A stretch of 64,000 nt of DNA from assembly GCF_014635025.1 (NCBI RefSeq), contig NZ_BMCE01000002.1, positions 558,001 through 622,000 on the forward strand, in the 5' to 3' direction. The notes under the pieces are model-generated. The model did no database searches, was not told where the DNA came from, and was given only the letters and a program-made list of their open reading frames with translations. Shown here in pieces: positions 48,244 to 57,055 of the stretch (the first letter of the stretch is position 1; each line of letters starts with the position of its first letter). The translations under genes and the position numbers were made by a program. Origin of the DNA: Fictibacillus barbaricus. Lineage in GTDB: Bacteria > Bacillota > Bacilli > Bacillales > Fictibacillaceae.

Positions 48244-49125
48244 CGTGTCTTCCTTGTCCTTCCCATCTTCTGGTTCAACGTGCACTTGAATACTTTCAAC
48301 ATTGTAAGCTTCTTTAATGGTATCTTCTATTTTTTCAGTGATCTCATGACTTTCAACTACATTTAAAGAAGGATCTACCTTAATCGTAACATCAATGATT
48401 GCTCGATTACCGTGTTTTCTTGCTTTAAGATCTCCAACGTTTTCAACACCTTCAACATCGAGAATCTTGTGCTCCATTTCTTTTCCTTCTTCATAATCAA
48501 AACCATCGGATAAGTTGTGAGAAGTTTCGGTGAAAATCTCCCAACCGGTCTTGATGATGATCAGGCCGACCAAAACAGCCGCAGCAGGATCAAGCCATGG
48601 TAAACCTACCTGCGCGCCAAAAATCCCTACTGCTGCTCCAATACTTACAAAAGCATCCGATCGATTATCAAGCGCTGCTGCTTTTAGTCCTTGACTATCT
48701 GTTTCTTTGGCAACCTTTATATTATAGAAATATACGATAAGCATAACCGCGGCACCAAACAAGGCTATTATGGCAGCTGTTAACGAAGGTTCTGTTCCTA
48801 CTCCGTTAACCATTTTTTTAATAGAAGAAATTAATACTTCGATTCCAATTACAACCATGATGAAGGATGCTACCATGGATGCGATTGTTTCTGCTCTTAG
48901 ATGACCATACGGATGATCCTCGTCTGCTGGTTTACGGGAAATTTTTAAACCGATAAGTACTGCTATTGACGCAATGATGTCAGTTGCATTGTTCAATCCG
49001 TCTGCGACTAAAGCATCAGAATTATATATAAATCCTGATACAAGCTTGACGATAGAAAGAAAAATATAAGCTCCTAAACTAAAATAAACACCGCGTTCCA
49101 CTCTTTTTTGCTGATCAGATTGCAT
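48235..49125 (-). CDS. Manganese-type cation diffusion facilitator (MneP/MneS-like)
   Basis: 296 residues, six helices plus a C-terminal cytoplasmic domain. The membrane metal sites are DxxxD-like: ADGLNNATD in helix 2 and DNRSD in helix 5, in place of HxxxD of zinc CDFs. This and overall similarity to B. subtilis MneS/MneP suggest manganese export. It converges on the VOC gene with a 9-nt overlap. No mntR-type site was seen. Confidence 0.85.
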   Translation of the reverse strand: MQSDQQKRVERGVYFSLGAYIFLSIVKLVSGFIYNSDALVADGLNNATDIIASIAVLIGLKISRKPADEDHPYGHLRAETIASMVASFIMVVIGIEVLISSIKKMVNGVGTEPSLTAAIIALFGAAVMLIVYFYNIKVAKETDSQGLKAAALDNRSDAFVSIGAAVGIFGAQVGLPWLDPAAAVLVGLIIIKTGWEIFTETSHNLSDGFDYEEGKEMEHKILDVEGVENVGDLKARKHGNRAIIDVTIKVDPSLNVVESHEITEKIEDTIKEAYNVESIQVHVEPEDGKDKEDTLK

Positions 49126-49216
49126 TCTCTATTCTCCTTCATTCAATAATACCTTTTACATCATAAAGAATGGTTTCCGGGTGGGTCTAGAGCAATCTTT
49201 TTCCCTATAGGAAACA

Positions 49217-49966
49217 TTAATGTTCATAGATCATTTTTTTTGTCATTCCGCCATCAATTGTAATGTTTTCTCCAGTGATAAAATTATTATCACTTTGAGC
49301 AAGGAATAAACAAGCTCTTGAAATATCTGCAGGCATTCCTACTCTTTTTGAGAGATGCTGTTCATGGTCAATTTCTCTTAATTCTGTGTATTCCCCCGTA
49401 TGTATCCATCCTGGACTAATGGAATTGACCGTAATAAAGTCATCAGTGAAGGAGGCTGCAAGTGCATGTGTTAATGCTACTATCCCGCCCTTTGTAGCGG
49501 CGTATGCTTCAGAATGAGGCTCAGACATAAAGGCTCTCGTTGATGCCATGTTAATAATCGATCCGCCGCCAGATCGTGACATGTACTTCGCTGTTTCCCT
49601 AGAAAATAAGAAAACACTTCTTAGGTTGGTCTGTATGATTTCATCCCATTCGTCTACTGATAATTCATATGGAGATTTCCATTTAGAAATGCCAGCATTA
49701 TTAATGAGACAATTGATTTCCCCCAATCTATCATGTGTTTCTGAAACAGCTTTTATTATTTCTTGTGGATCTTTTACGTCACAAGTAATAGCGGTAGATT
49801 GCGGCTGAATCTCTTTAACCTCCGCTAAAGTACTTTCTAATTCATTTGCGTTAAAATCGATTAAGGATGGAATCCATCCAGCCCTGGCAAAGTCGAGAGC
49901 AATTTGTTTGCCGATTCCCTTTGCTGCTCCTGTAACAATGACGACCTTCAATTCTTTACTCAACAC
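49217..49966 (-). CDS. SDR family oxidoreductase
   Basis: 249 residues, classical short-chain dehydrogenase/reductase. NAD(P) motif TGAAKGIG (about 12-19), NNAG, catalytic Ser and YAATK. Substrate unknown; similar to glucose/3-oxoacyl reductase types. Single gene with its own site. Confidence 0.9.
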   Translation of the reverse strand: MLSKELKVVIVTGAAKGIGKQIALDFARAGWIPSLIDFNANELESTLAEVKEIQPQSTAITCDVKDPQEIIKAVSETHDRLGEINCLINNAGISKWKSPYELSVDEWDEIIQTNLRSVFLFSRETAKYMSRSGGGSIINMASTRAFMSEPHSEAYAATKGGIVALTHALAASFTDDFITVNSISPGWIHTGEYTELREIDHEQHLSKRVGMPADISRACLFLAQSDNNFITGENITIDGGMTKKMIYEH

Positions 49967-50045
49967 ATATTACCTCCATATATTTTATGTATTATCCTAT
50001 TCATTCCCCTTCTTTGTTCATTATCAACAAGACGTGTAAAAGAAA

Positions 50046-50086
50046 CAAAAAAAAAGAAAACTGCCGACAAAGTCGACAGCTTACAA
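50046..50086 (-). terminator. Terminator after the CotD-like gene
   Basis: CTGTCGAC and GTCGGCAG stem on the - strand with a T4CT9-like run. Confidence 0.85.
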
Positions 50087-50087
50087 A

Positions 50088-50531
50088 TTATTTCTTTCGC
50101 CAAGGACCACAAGGCGGGCATGGTGGCGGACAAGGACAAGGCGGCTGGATGATCGGCTGAACTGTTCCGCAAAGGTTTTGCTGTGTTGCCTGGTTCACCA
50201 CGTTCGTATTTTGCGGGAAGTAATGTACATATTTATAGTTCGTCTGATTTACTTGAGTAGTTTGTGTTGGATGAATCATTGGAACATATACATCTTGCTG
50301 GTTATATTGAACCTGTTGATTAGTAGGGCTATATTGGGCAGGCAAAACTTGCGGAGGATAGTATTGAGATGGCGAGACTGGAGGATAACCACAACCACCC
50401 ATTTGAGGCAATTGACCCATCGCTCCCAACGTAGGGCCCATTTGAGGCATTTGCGCCATTGCTCCCGCTGCAGCAGCCGGCATACCCATACCTTTCTTAG
50501 CAAAGATCCCAGGGCGTTTAAAGATAGACAA
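50088..50531 (-). CDS. CotD-like spore coat protein
   Basis: 147 residues, low-complexity. The N-terminal part is rich in Met, Gly, Gln and Pro. The centre PMIHPTQTTQVNQTNYKYVH and FPQNTNVVNQATQQN follow the CotD pattern of spore inner coat proteins, and the tail is Pro/Cys-rich (CPCPPPCPPC). Start is TTG at 50531 behind AAAGGAG. Probably made in the mother cell under SigK/GerE; I could not identify the promoter. Confidence 0.8.
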   Translation of the reverse strand: MSIFKRPGIFAKKGMGMPAAAAGAMAQMPQMGPTLGAMGQLPQMGGCGYPPVSPSQYYPPQVLPAQYSPTNQQVQYNQQDVYVPMIHPTQTTQVNQTNYKYVHYFPQNTNVVNQATQQNLCGTVQPIIQPPCPCPPPCPPCGPWRKK

Positions 50532-50691
50532 AAAAATGTTCTCCTTTCAAAAAACATAAATCATATTTCTCTTTATTTTATGTAGGACCCCTTAAAAAGT
50601 TCGTCCAAATATTCCACTTGAAAGAAGGAATTTAAATATTGCAGAAGAACTTATGAAACTAAGTTGTTATAAAAAGAGAGGGAGAGATGAC

Positions 50692-52020
50692 TTGAAGTTC
50701 TTAATATCTTTTTCAAACAAATTAATGCAAAAGTATATGCCTGATCCATTCTTATTGGTTATTCTGCTTACTTTTTTTGTCTGCGGACTTGCATTGATCA
50801 CAACCAACAGCTCCCCTGTACAAATTATTGAATATTGGGGTACCGGCTTTTGGAGCTTATTGACGTTTTCGATGCAGATGGTCTTAATTTTAGTTACCGG
50901 ACATGTTATGGCAAGCAGTCCATTATTTAAAAAACTCTTGGGCCGACTTGCAAAAATCCCACGAACACCTGGCCAAGCCATCATCTTAGTAACGGTTGTA
51001 GCTTTAATCGCTTGCTGGATAAATTGGGGGTTTGGACTTATAATCGGAGCATTATTTGCTAAAGAAATCGCATCAAAAGTAGACGGAGTTGACTATCGAC
51101 TTTTGATTGCGAGTGCTTATAGCGGATTTATTATTTGGAGTGGAGGATTATCTGGCTCAGTTGCCTTAACAATCGCTACTCCTGGTCATTTTTCAGAGGA
51201 AATAATGGGAGTTGTACCTACCAGTGAAACCATCTTTTCACCATTTAACTTCGTTATCCTAGGAGGACTTTTTATATTAGTGCCTATTATTAATCGATTA
51301 ATGGTGCCTCCAAAAGATAAAGCATTTGTAATTGATCCGGCTTTGTTAAAAGACAATGAATCTCTTGAGGCAGCAACAATCGAAGCAACTTCAGCGATCA
51401 CACCGGCTGATCGGTTGGAAAACAGTCAGCTTCTATCCATACTTATAGGTTTATTAGGACTATCGTTCCTAGTCTATTACTTCGCAAAGAACGGTTTTGC
51501 TTTAAATCTTGATATCGTTAACTTTTTGTTTCTATTTATTGGTATTATTCTGCACAAGACACCAAAGCAATTTTTGAAAGCGGTTTCTGACTCTGTAAAA
51601 AATGCGAGTGGAATCATTATTCAGTTTCCGTTTTATGCTGGTTTGATGGGCATTGTTTCATCCTCAGGACTTGTAGGCGTTTTTTCAAATGCCATCATAT
51701 CTTTTTCAAATGAACATACCTTTCATTTATTTACTTTATGGAGTGCAGGTCTAGTTAATTTCTTTGTTCCATCAGGCGGAGGTCAATGGGCTGTTCAAGG
51801 GCCTGTCATGTTGGAAACAGCTCAAAATCTAGGTGTCTCTTTATCTAAAACGGCAATGGCAGTTGCTTGGGGAGATGCATGGACGAACATGATCCAGCCA
51901 TTTTATGCACTGCCTGCATTGGCCATCGCAGGCCTGAAAGCAAAAGATATTATGGGATACGGTCTAGTCATTATGATCATTACAGGCGTGTTTATCTCTG
52001 GCGTGTTTTTACTCCTATAG
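50692..52020 (+). CDS. Short-chain fatty acid transporter (AtoE family)
   Basis: About 442 residues, twelve or more membrane helices; FVPSGGGQWAVQGPVM and INWGFGLIIGALFAKE are AtoE marks. It probably imports butyrate or acetoacetate. The TTG at 50692 has GGGAGAGATG before it and fits the family start; ATG 50653 has no good site but stays possible. No thiolase or CoA-transferase genes are next to it. Confidence 0.85.
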   Translation: MKFLISFSNKLMQKYMPDPFLLVILLTFFVCGLALITTNSSPVQIIEYWGTGFWSLLTFSMQMVLILVTGHVMASSPLFKKLLGRLAKIPRTPGQAIILVTVVALIACWINWGFGLIIGALFAKEIASKVDGVDYRLLIASAYSGFIIWSGGLSGSVALTIATPGHFSEEIMGVVPTSETIFSPFNFVILGGLFILVPIINRLMVPPKDKAFVIDPALLKDNESLEAATIEATSAITPADRLENSQLLSILIGLLGLSFLVYYFAKNGFALNLDIVNFLFLFIGIILHKTPKQFLKAVSDSVKNASGIIIQFPFYAGLMGIVSSSGLVGVFSNAIISFSNEHTFHLFTLWSAGLVNFFVPSGGGQWAVQGPVMLETAQNLGVSLSKTAMAVAWGDAWTNMIQPFYALPALAIAGLKAKDIMGYGLVIMIITGVFISGVFLLL

Positions 52021-52023
52021 CTA

Positions 52024-52053
52024 AAAAGCCTCCTTAATAATTAAGGAGGCTTT
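52024..52053 (+). terminator. Terminator after the AtoE gene
   Basis: AAAGCCTCCTTAA and TTAAGGAGGCTTT form the stem; the T-run is short. Confidence 0.8.
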
Positions 52054-52080
52054 ACTGTTTGCTTATATGTATGGCGACCC

Positions 52081-52110
52081 GAGAGGGGTTCGATCCCCCG
52101 TCCTCTACCC
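52081..52110 (+). other. tRNA/tmRNA 3'-end-like fragment
   Basis: GGGGTTCGATCCCC reads as a T-arm with a seven-base TTCGATC loop, followed by GTCCTCTACC, where a 3' acceptor strand would be. No anticodon or 5' half precedes it; the AtoE terminator occupies that space. It could be the 3' remnant left by an element that inserted into a tRNA or ssrA, or chance. Confidence 0.4.
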
Positions 52111-52286
52111 GGTCAATCTTATAGTGAAAATCAATTTCTGATTAAAAACCGATAATTACCACTAGTAACAGTTATTTTTAGTAATTCTAAAAGTTTATTT
52201 TAATTTTCATATGTACGCCTCATTTTGTTAATTTTATAGTCTTCTAATTATTACTTGCTACTTACATCATAATCCTGCCATTACAT

Positions 52287-52337
52287 AAAAAAAGGCACTT
52301 CTCCAACTTGAAGAAATGCACCCGATTGTAGAATAAG
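52287..52337 (+). repeat. Family A hairpin repeat, copy 1
   Basis: AAAAAGGCACTTCTCC..TTGAAGAAATGCACCCG, then TTGTAGAATAAG. The arms CTTCT and AGAAATG can form a stem. See the finding on family A. Confidence 0.7.
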
Positions 52338-52435
52338 AAAAGTTTACATTTTTGTTGTTTTATTAAATAACAAAATATTACATTAGCATTATTTACAGAC
52401 TTCAATTAAAATGGAGAAAATTCAGGAAAGTAGGG

Positions 52436-53038
52436 GTGATCAATTTGAATAACAAGATGAACCAGTTGTTTAAGGAACAAAGGAGTGTTCATGTGCTGTA
52501 TTCATACAAGGTAATGAAGAATTACATTGAACAGGTTGTTAGTTTTATTCATGATGGAATTGTAGCAGGAGATTACGTAATTCTTATCGAAAATGAACCT
52601 TTTTACCGTATAATTCACAAAGAACTTAATCAAAGGTTAACGAAAGAACAAATGGAGTTCGTTCACCGTGTAAACAACTTCGATTTCTATTATTCAAGCG
52701 GCAGTTATCATCCTCCTGCAATCACTGATTATTTTAATAAAGTGGTACAGCCGTACGCGGAAAATAAAATTTCTTTCCGATCATGGGCACATGTGGAGTG
52801 GGCTACTATGGAAGATCCGCTGCATCTAATAGAAGATTTTGAGAGAATAGTAGACCAAGCTGTAAACCATCTGTCGTTTCCATTAATTTGTGCGTACGAC
52901 GGGAACAGAATGCCAGACTACCTCATAACGATTTTGATGGAAACACATCCTTATGTTCTAATGGAAGATGATTTCATACCTTCCGAACAATACAAGCCCT
53001 CGACTGATCTTAAAAAAATAAAGAAAACACTCTTATAG
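52436..53038 (+). CDS. MEDS domain protein
   Basis: 200 residues. MEDS (methanogen/methylotroph DcmR sensory) domain: HVLYSYKVMKNYIEQVVSFI, then GDYVILIENEPFYR and FRSWAHVEW. It forms a P-loop-like sensory fold and is usually fused or next to a regulator. Here it stands alone. GTG 52436 has AGGA 8 nt before; TTG 52445 is an alternative. It is the first gene of the variable region. Confidence 0.82.
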   Translation: MINLNNKMNQLFKEQRSVHVLYSYKVMKNYIEQVVSFIHDGIVAGDYVILIENEPFYRIIHKELNQRLTKEQMEFVHRVNNFDFYYSSGSYHPPAITDYFNKVVQPYAENKISFRSWAHVEWATMEDPLHLIEDFERIVDQAVNHLSFPLICAYDGNRMPDYLITILMETHPYVLMEDDFIPSEQYKPSTDLKKIKKTLL

Positions 53039-53062
53039 TTTCTTCTAAACAGATTTTTGCAC

Positions 53063-53122
53063 CGTTGTTGAATAACTCATTACAGGAATGCTGCCATTCC
53101 TCAATCTGCCTGTTTGTGGAAT
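53063..53122 (+). repeat. Family B repeat, degenerate copy
   Basis: GTTGTTGAATAA at the start, a GGAATG/CATTCC hairpin in the middle, and TGCCTGTTTGTGGAATA at the end, resembling the copies at 54921 and 62896. Confidence 0.45.
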
Positions 53123-53201
53123 ATTTGTTGCTTAATAAATAGCAACCTCTTATTCTATTCATCTAATTATTAAAGAAAAGTGAGTCCCTCACCCAAAAAA
53201 C

Positions 53202-54029
53202 TTATTTCTGTTTTAGATGATGTGATAGAAGTGAAATAAATTCATTTTGAGCTTCCAAAGGAGTGAAATGACCTGCACCCTGTATGATCTTATAGGAAGC
53301 ATGAGGCAATTCTTCATTTTTTAGTTTTAGTCCGAGTTCGGGATTTATGAAGGTATCGTACTCTCCAAAAATGATTGTTACCGGTATTGAAAGAAATTCA
53401 GCTAAACGTCCTCGATAAATCTCAAGCTTATCCATATCTCCTGAGCGGTAAAGCTCTAAAGTAATTTTATCCTTGGCAGGATCTGTGAACAATTCATAAA
53501 AATCCTCAACAATGGCATTAGAAACATTCGGGATAGATTTTTTTATAAAACCTTCAAATACTGGTTTGCTTCGCAGATAGGCAACCCATTTCTCCCCAAT
53601 GCCAAGAGAACGAATAATTAATGCGTCTTTATGCCACACAAAATCAGGACTAAAAGTAGCGTTTGAAATGATTAAACTTCGCACACGCCCGGGATGTATA
53701 CAAGCCCATCTAGTCCCGATAAGGGCTCCCCAATCATGGGTGACAAGATGAAATTGCTCAATGGAAAGTTCGTCTATAAAATCACTTAAAAACTCCATAT
53801 AACGTTCCCAAGTAGACGGTTCATCGAATGCCTCACTTTGTCCAAAACCAGGAAGGTCTGGAGCGATAGCTCTATATCCAGCCTCTTTAAGTGCCATAAC
53901 TGCTTCTTCCCAAAGCAATGAAGATTCAGGAAATCCATGTAAAAATAGTACTGCTGGAGCTTCACTCTCGCCACAATCCAGATAGAACGTTTCTTTACCT
54001 CTAACTAAAACAGTTTTCTTTTGCATCAT
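53202..54029 (-). CDS. Alpha/beta hydrolase, haloalkane dehalogenase/epoxide hydrolase type
   Basis: 275 residues. The nucleophile elbow is THDWGA, with Asp instead of Ser, as in haloalkane dehalogenases and epoxide hydrolases. Oxyanion HGFPESSLLW and the C-terminal GAGHFTPLE His are present. It is divergent from a TetR gene and an operator-like palindrome lies in front of its start, so it is probably the regulated partner. ATG 54029 follows GGGAG. Confidence 0.85.
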   Translation of the reverse strand: MMQKKTVLVRGKETFYLDCGESEAPAVLFLHGFPESSLLWEEAVMALKEAGYRAIAPDLPGFGQSEAFDEPSTWERYMEFLSDFIDELSIEQFHLVTHDWGALIGTRWACIHPGRVRSLIISNATFSPDFVWHKDALIIRSLGIGEKWVAYLRSKPVFEGFIKKSIPNVSNAIVEDFYELFTDPAKDKITLELYRSGDMDKLEIYRGRLAEFLSIPVTIIFGEYDTFINPELGLKLKNEELPHASYKIIQGAGHFTPLEAQNEFISLLSHHLKQK

Positions 54030-54048
54030 GAACAACTCCCATTCTTTT

Positions 54049-54068
54049 TAATACCGACCGGTCTGTTT
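54049..54068. promoter_or_regulatory. TetR operator-like site, hydrolase side
   Basis: ATACCGACCGGTCTG: half-palindrome around ACCG/CGGT, similar to the site at 54159-54174, located 20 nt before the hydrolase start. Confidence 0.55.
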
Positions 54069-54147
54069 TAAAATTAACACAGTATTAAACTCTTCTGCAA
54101 CCTATTTTTTTCTTAGTTAGAATTCTTGATAATTTTTTAAAAGTAGT

Positions 54148-54174
54148 ATAATATTTTGATACCAATCGGTATCT
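54148..54174 (+). promoter_or_regulatory. tetR promoter and operator
   Basis: TATAAT at 54148-54153 is followed by GATACC-aatc-GGTATC (54159-54174), a palindrome covering the expected transcription start. TTGATA at 54127 with a 15-nt spacer may be the -35. It indicates autoregulation. Confidence 0.65.
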
Positions 54175-54194
54175 TTTTAAGTGGAGGGTTTATA

Positions 54195-54797
54195 ATGCGC
54201 AAGGGTCAATTAACGAAAGAACATATAATCCGCGAGTCGGCTGGTTTATTTAATACAAAGGGATATACAGGCGCTTCTCTTTCAGAAATAATAGATCGTT
54301 GCGGTATACGCAAAGGTGGAATTTACAATCACTTTGAAAACAAAGATGAAATTGCTCTTGCAGCTTTTGACTATTCTTTTTCGCAAATTCTTAGTTTCCT
54401 TTCCAAAACATTAGAAAATGCCCCCAACTCAAAAGAGAGACTCTTGGCCATCTGCAGAGTTTATATTGATATCATTGAAAACAACTCTATAGAAGGAGGA
54501 TGTCCGATATTAAATACTGCTATCGAAAGCGACGATGGACACCCTCTGCTTAAAGAACGTGCTCAGAATGCTATGAAAATGTTTATTGATAGATTAACCA
54601 TGATTATTGTCAAAGGTATTGAGAATAAAGAATTTAGAAATGATATAAACCCTGAAGAGGTGTGTACCTATATAATTGCTGTGGTGGAAGGTGGCGTGAT
54701 GCTAAGCAAATTATTTGATGATAGTAAATACCTACGACATTGTACAAATAATGTGGTTCAGTATATTGAGGTTCAGATGCTGAACAATAATATATAA
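54195..54797 (+). CDS. TetR/AcrR family regulator
   Basis: 200 residues. HTH at about 8-55 (ESAGLFNTKGYTGASLSEII), then a TetR ligand domain. ATG 54195 follows GTGGAGGG; the longer frame from 54156 overlaps the promoter. The palindromes in the shared gap suggest it represses itself and the divergent hydrolase. Confidence 0.9.
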   Translation: MRKGQLTKEHIIRESAGLFNTKGYTGASLSEIIDRCGIRKGGIYNHFENKDEIALAAFDYSFSQILSFLSKTLENAPNSKERLLAICRVYIDIIENNSIEGGCPILNTAIESDDGHPLLKERAQNAMKMFIDRLTMIIVKGIENKEFRNDINPEEVCTYIIAVVEGGVMLSKLFDDSKYLRHCTNNVVQYIEVQMLNNNI

Positions 54798-54920
54798 TTT
54801 TAATCCATGAAAAACCAGAGGCTCTTTGTTTTATTACGTTTTAACATGATACTCTCTTACTCCTCTTGTTTTTAATTCTCTTAAATATAGTCTCCCATAT
54901 GCATGGATCTTCCGAAGATG

Positions 54921-54994
54921 CCGCGTTTATTGAATAAAAAAGAGAGCTGCTATCAGCCCCTTGGATCTTCAACTAACGCACCTGTTTGTTGAAT
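54921..54994 (+). repeat. Family B repeat
   Basis: CGCGTTTATTGAATAAAAAA, GAGAGCTGCTATCAGCCCC (small GCTG/CAGC hairpin), then CTTCAACTAACGCACCTGTT and TGTTGAATA. It matches 62896-62962 over about 65 nt. Confidence 0.75.
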
Positions 54995-55002
54995 ATGACG
55001 AA

Positions 55003-55230
55003 TTATTTTTTCTGTAATACCAAGAATATGCCCATTCCAACAACAGCAATTAATAAAATAAAAGCAAATGCAGGCATTCCCAGATCATTACCCCAAGCCA
55101 ATGTTCCTTGTTTAGTTGTTATATAAGCCGCAGATGCTTTAAGGGAATCGGCTAATTGTGCTACTGTGTAAACCATTATCCCAGTTAACACTGCTTGAGC
55201 AATAAGAAAATACCTTAATACTTCTTTCAT
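55003..55230 (-). CDS. Hypothetical small membrane protein
   Basis: 75 residues with two hydrophobic helices (about 8-28 and 50-72) separated by a short polar loop. No recognised family. Reasonable site before ATG 55230. Lies between two repeats. Confidence 0.65.
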   Translation of the reverse strand: MKEVLRYFLIAQAVLTGIMVYTVAQLADSLKASAAYITTKQGTLAWGNDLGMPAFAFILLIAVVGMGIFLVLQKK

Positions 55231-55297
55231 ATTCTAACCCCTTAAAAATTTGGTTTTCTTCTATTTATTGTTTATCTAACCTGCCCTTTACTTCCAC

Positions 55298-55345
55298 AAA
55301 AAAGAGCACTTCTCCTTCTTGAAGAAATGCACCCGTTGCCTTAGT
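55298..55345 (+). repeat. Family A hairpin repeat, copy 2
   Basis: AAAAAGAGCACTTCTCCTTC, then TTGAAGAAATGCACCCGTTG; near the copies at 52287 and 59441. Confidence 0.75.
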
Positions 55346-55368
55346 AGTATATGGCTTAAGTAAACTCG

Positions 55369-55399
55369 AAAAACACTTTGATTAAATCAAAGTGTTTTT
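55369..55399 (-). terminator. Terminator
   Basis: AAAAACACTTTGAT and ATCAAAGTGTTTTT, 14-bp perfect stem with T-run; downstream of the 55419 gene, upstream of a repeat. Confidence 0.9.
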
Positions 55400-55418
55400 G
55401 AGGATTTTTCTTTTTTCT

Positions 55419-55607
55419 TTATTGTACTTGATTGTCTGACTGTTGTTGATTCTGTCCCTGATTTCCTGTTCCCATCCCTAACATATTAGATGCGATCGGA
55501 AGCATATTCTTCATGTTTCCACCGTTTTTGCTCATCATTTGATAAGTTGCAATTCCTACTCCAACTGAGGCAATTACCGGTAAGATTTTATCCATGGTTG
55601 TTCTCAT
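55419..55607 (-). CDS. Hypothetical protein, YrzQ/DUF3918-like
   Basis: 62 residues. An N-terminal helix (MDKILPVIASVGVGIATY) and a Gln/Asn-rich tail. It resembles DUF3918-type small proteins in pattern only. ATG 55607 lies 4 nt after GGGTGA; GTG 55616 is an alternative. Ends in a strong terminator. Confidence 0.55.
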   Translation of the reverse strand: MRTTMDKILPVIASVGVGIATYQMMSKNGGNMKNMLPIASNMLGMGTGNQGQNQQQSDNQVQ

Positions 55608-55791
55608 TTTTATCACCCAAGTTTATTTATTGTTCACTAATTTTGGAACACTGTTAGTTTGGCTAAAACATTTAAGAATATAAAAGGGAATTAGTACTAT
55701 TTAACCTTAAATTACTTCTTAAAAGACACGTTATTAACAAATACTAAACCCTTTTTCCAAAAATATTTCACGATATAAAAAAGATTTCAGC

Positions 55792-56163
55792 TTAGTTCAT
55801 TTCAATCTTGGGAACTTTTATCCGATCATGAAGGGACATCTCTTCGTTATAAGAAATATATTCCGAAACAATACCTACTTCATCAAAAACTTGACACATG
55901 AGTATATAGTTATTATCTTTTCCTTTTGTTTCAAGACTAAAAGAAAATCTTCCGATTCGTAGCTTGTAAAAATGAAAAGTTAAACCAAGCCATTCCTCTC
56001 GTTTTATTTCTGTATCCGGATGGAACATAATAATACTCGCTAGGTCACTAACTGATAAAGAAGGATGAGTTTTAAGTTTTTCGACTACCCCTTTCATGCC
56101 TTTCGGAATTTGCTTTCCTATTGTTTGTGCCCATTCAATTACTGGTCTAACCCATTCTTTCAT
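55792..56163 (-). CDS. Hypothetical protein
   Basis: 123 residues, soluble. Helical first half (EWAQTIGKQIPKGMKGVVEK), beta-rich second half. No family recognised. The ATG at 56184 sits before the AAAGGAGG, so the start is ATG 56163. Confidence 0.65.
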   Translation of the reverse strand: MKEWVRPVIEWAQTIGKQIPKGMKGVVEKLKTHPSLSVSDLASIIMFHPDTEIKREEWLGLTFHFYKLRIGRFSFSLETKGKDNNYILMCQVFDEVGIVSEYISYNEEMSLHDRIKVPKIEMN

Positions 56164-56457
56164 TTCGTCTACCTCCTTTATCATTTTATTTATTTTATTT
56201 TTTGATTGGTAGTATAGAAAAAACGTGTTAAATATTCTCAGATTAAAAAAGGGCTTTTAGGTCATACGGGGGATTTAGCATGAATACGAACATATTTTTT
56301 TCCTCATATTAACTTAAAACAAGTCGAACAAAATTTATACTCTGGACTTGGAAATCCAGAAACCTCAAACCTTCAAAGCTTTGTATGTATCCAGATATTA
56401 AGGGCATAGTAATTGAAGACGTTAAGTCATAAATAAATTTAAGAAAGGATAATTTTC

Positions 56458-56739
56458 ATGCATAAAAAATTGCTTCTCAAGTTAACAACGATATTTTTAT
56501 CTTCTATGATAATAGTTGGTTGTAACTTTGACCAAAATGGTCCCGAAGATCAAAACCAAATGAATGAAGATATTGAGGAAACCAATTTTCCCAATGATGG
56601 TAGGGATAACGACAATCTACCTGGCGTAGATGAAAATGATAACATGTTAAGAGATGATGAAAAGGATAGAGACCCAGATCAAGAAGATCCGATTGAAGAT
56701 CCAAGAGATATGGGTGATGAAGATAGAAGAGACGAATAA
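56458..56739 (+). CDS. Acidic lipoprotein
   Basis: 93 residues. Signal peptide with lipobox IVGC at about 19-22, then a mature part of about 70 residues that is almost all Asp, Glu, Asn, Arg and Pro with no predicted fold. Probably a disordered, membrane-tethered acidic protein of unknown role. AGAAAGGA site; terminator follows. Confidence 0.75.
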   Translation: MHKKLLLKLTTIFLSSMIIVGCNFDQNGPEDQNQMNEDIEETNFPNDGRDNDNLPGVDENDNMLRDDEKDRDPDQEDPIEDPRDMGDEDRRDE

Positions 56740-57055
56740 TTAAGCGAAACGTTCCCCAATAGGTTTCTGACTCTTTGTTAACTAAATATAGGAGTTTTAT
56801 TAATAAAACCTGAAAATCAGAAATGATCTTCAGGTTTTTTATGGTTTTTTGACCCAACAAATGCCCTTTCCTCAACAAATGCACTTGTTAAAGGTGGTAT
56901 ATTAAGAACAATAAAACCTCAAAATATGCCTTTAAAACAAATTTGAGGAAGGTGACTTTAAATGCCCTCTATTTTTTTGTGATCTATAACATAAAATGTG
57001 TATTTCCTCCTCTAATGAAAGACACCCGCGTATTGAACATACTTTAAATGTATCC
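56740..57055. other. Gap of about 315 nt, terminator and degenerate repeat
   Basis: Terminator at 56805-56840 and a degenerate copy of family A at about 56852-56893 (CAACAAATGCC..CAACAAATGCACTTG). Nothing else is seen. Confidence 0.5.
56805..56840 (+). terminator. Terminator after the lipoprotein gene
   Basis: AAAACCTGAA and TTCAGGTTTT with T6. Confidence 0.8.

Larger units (their letters stand above)
52054..52435. other. Gap of about 380 nt, tRNA-like fragment and a repeat
   Basis: No gene seen. It contains the tRNA/tmRNA-like piece at 52081-52110 and repeat family A copy at 52287-52337; the rest is AT-rich. The MEDS gene promoter is presumably in the last 80 nt. Confidence 0.6.

Noticed and set aside
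50178-50585. + strand frame opposite the CotD-like gene
   Set aside because: Arg/His-rich product typical of an antisense shadow of a Gln/Pro-rich gene; no start signal.
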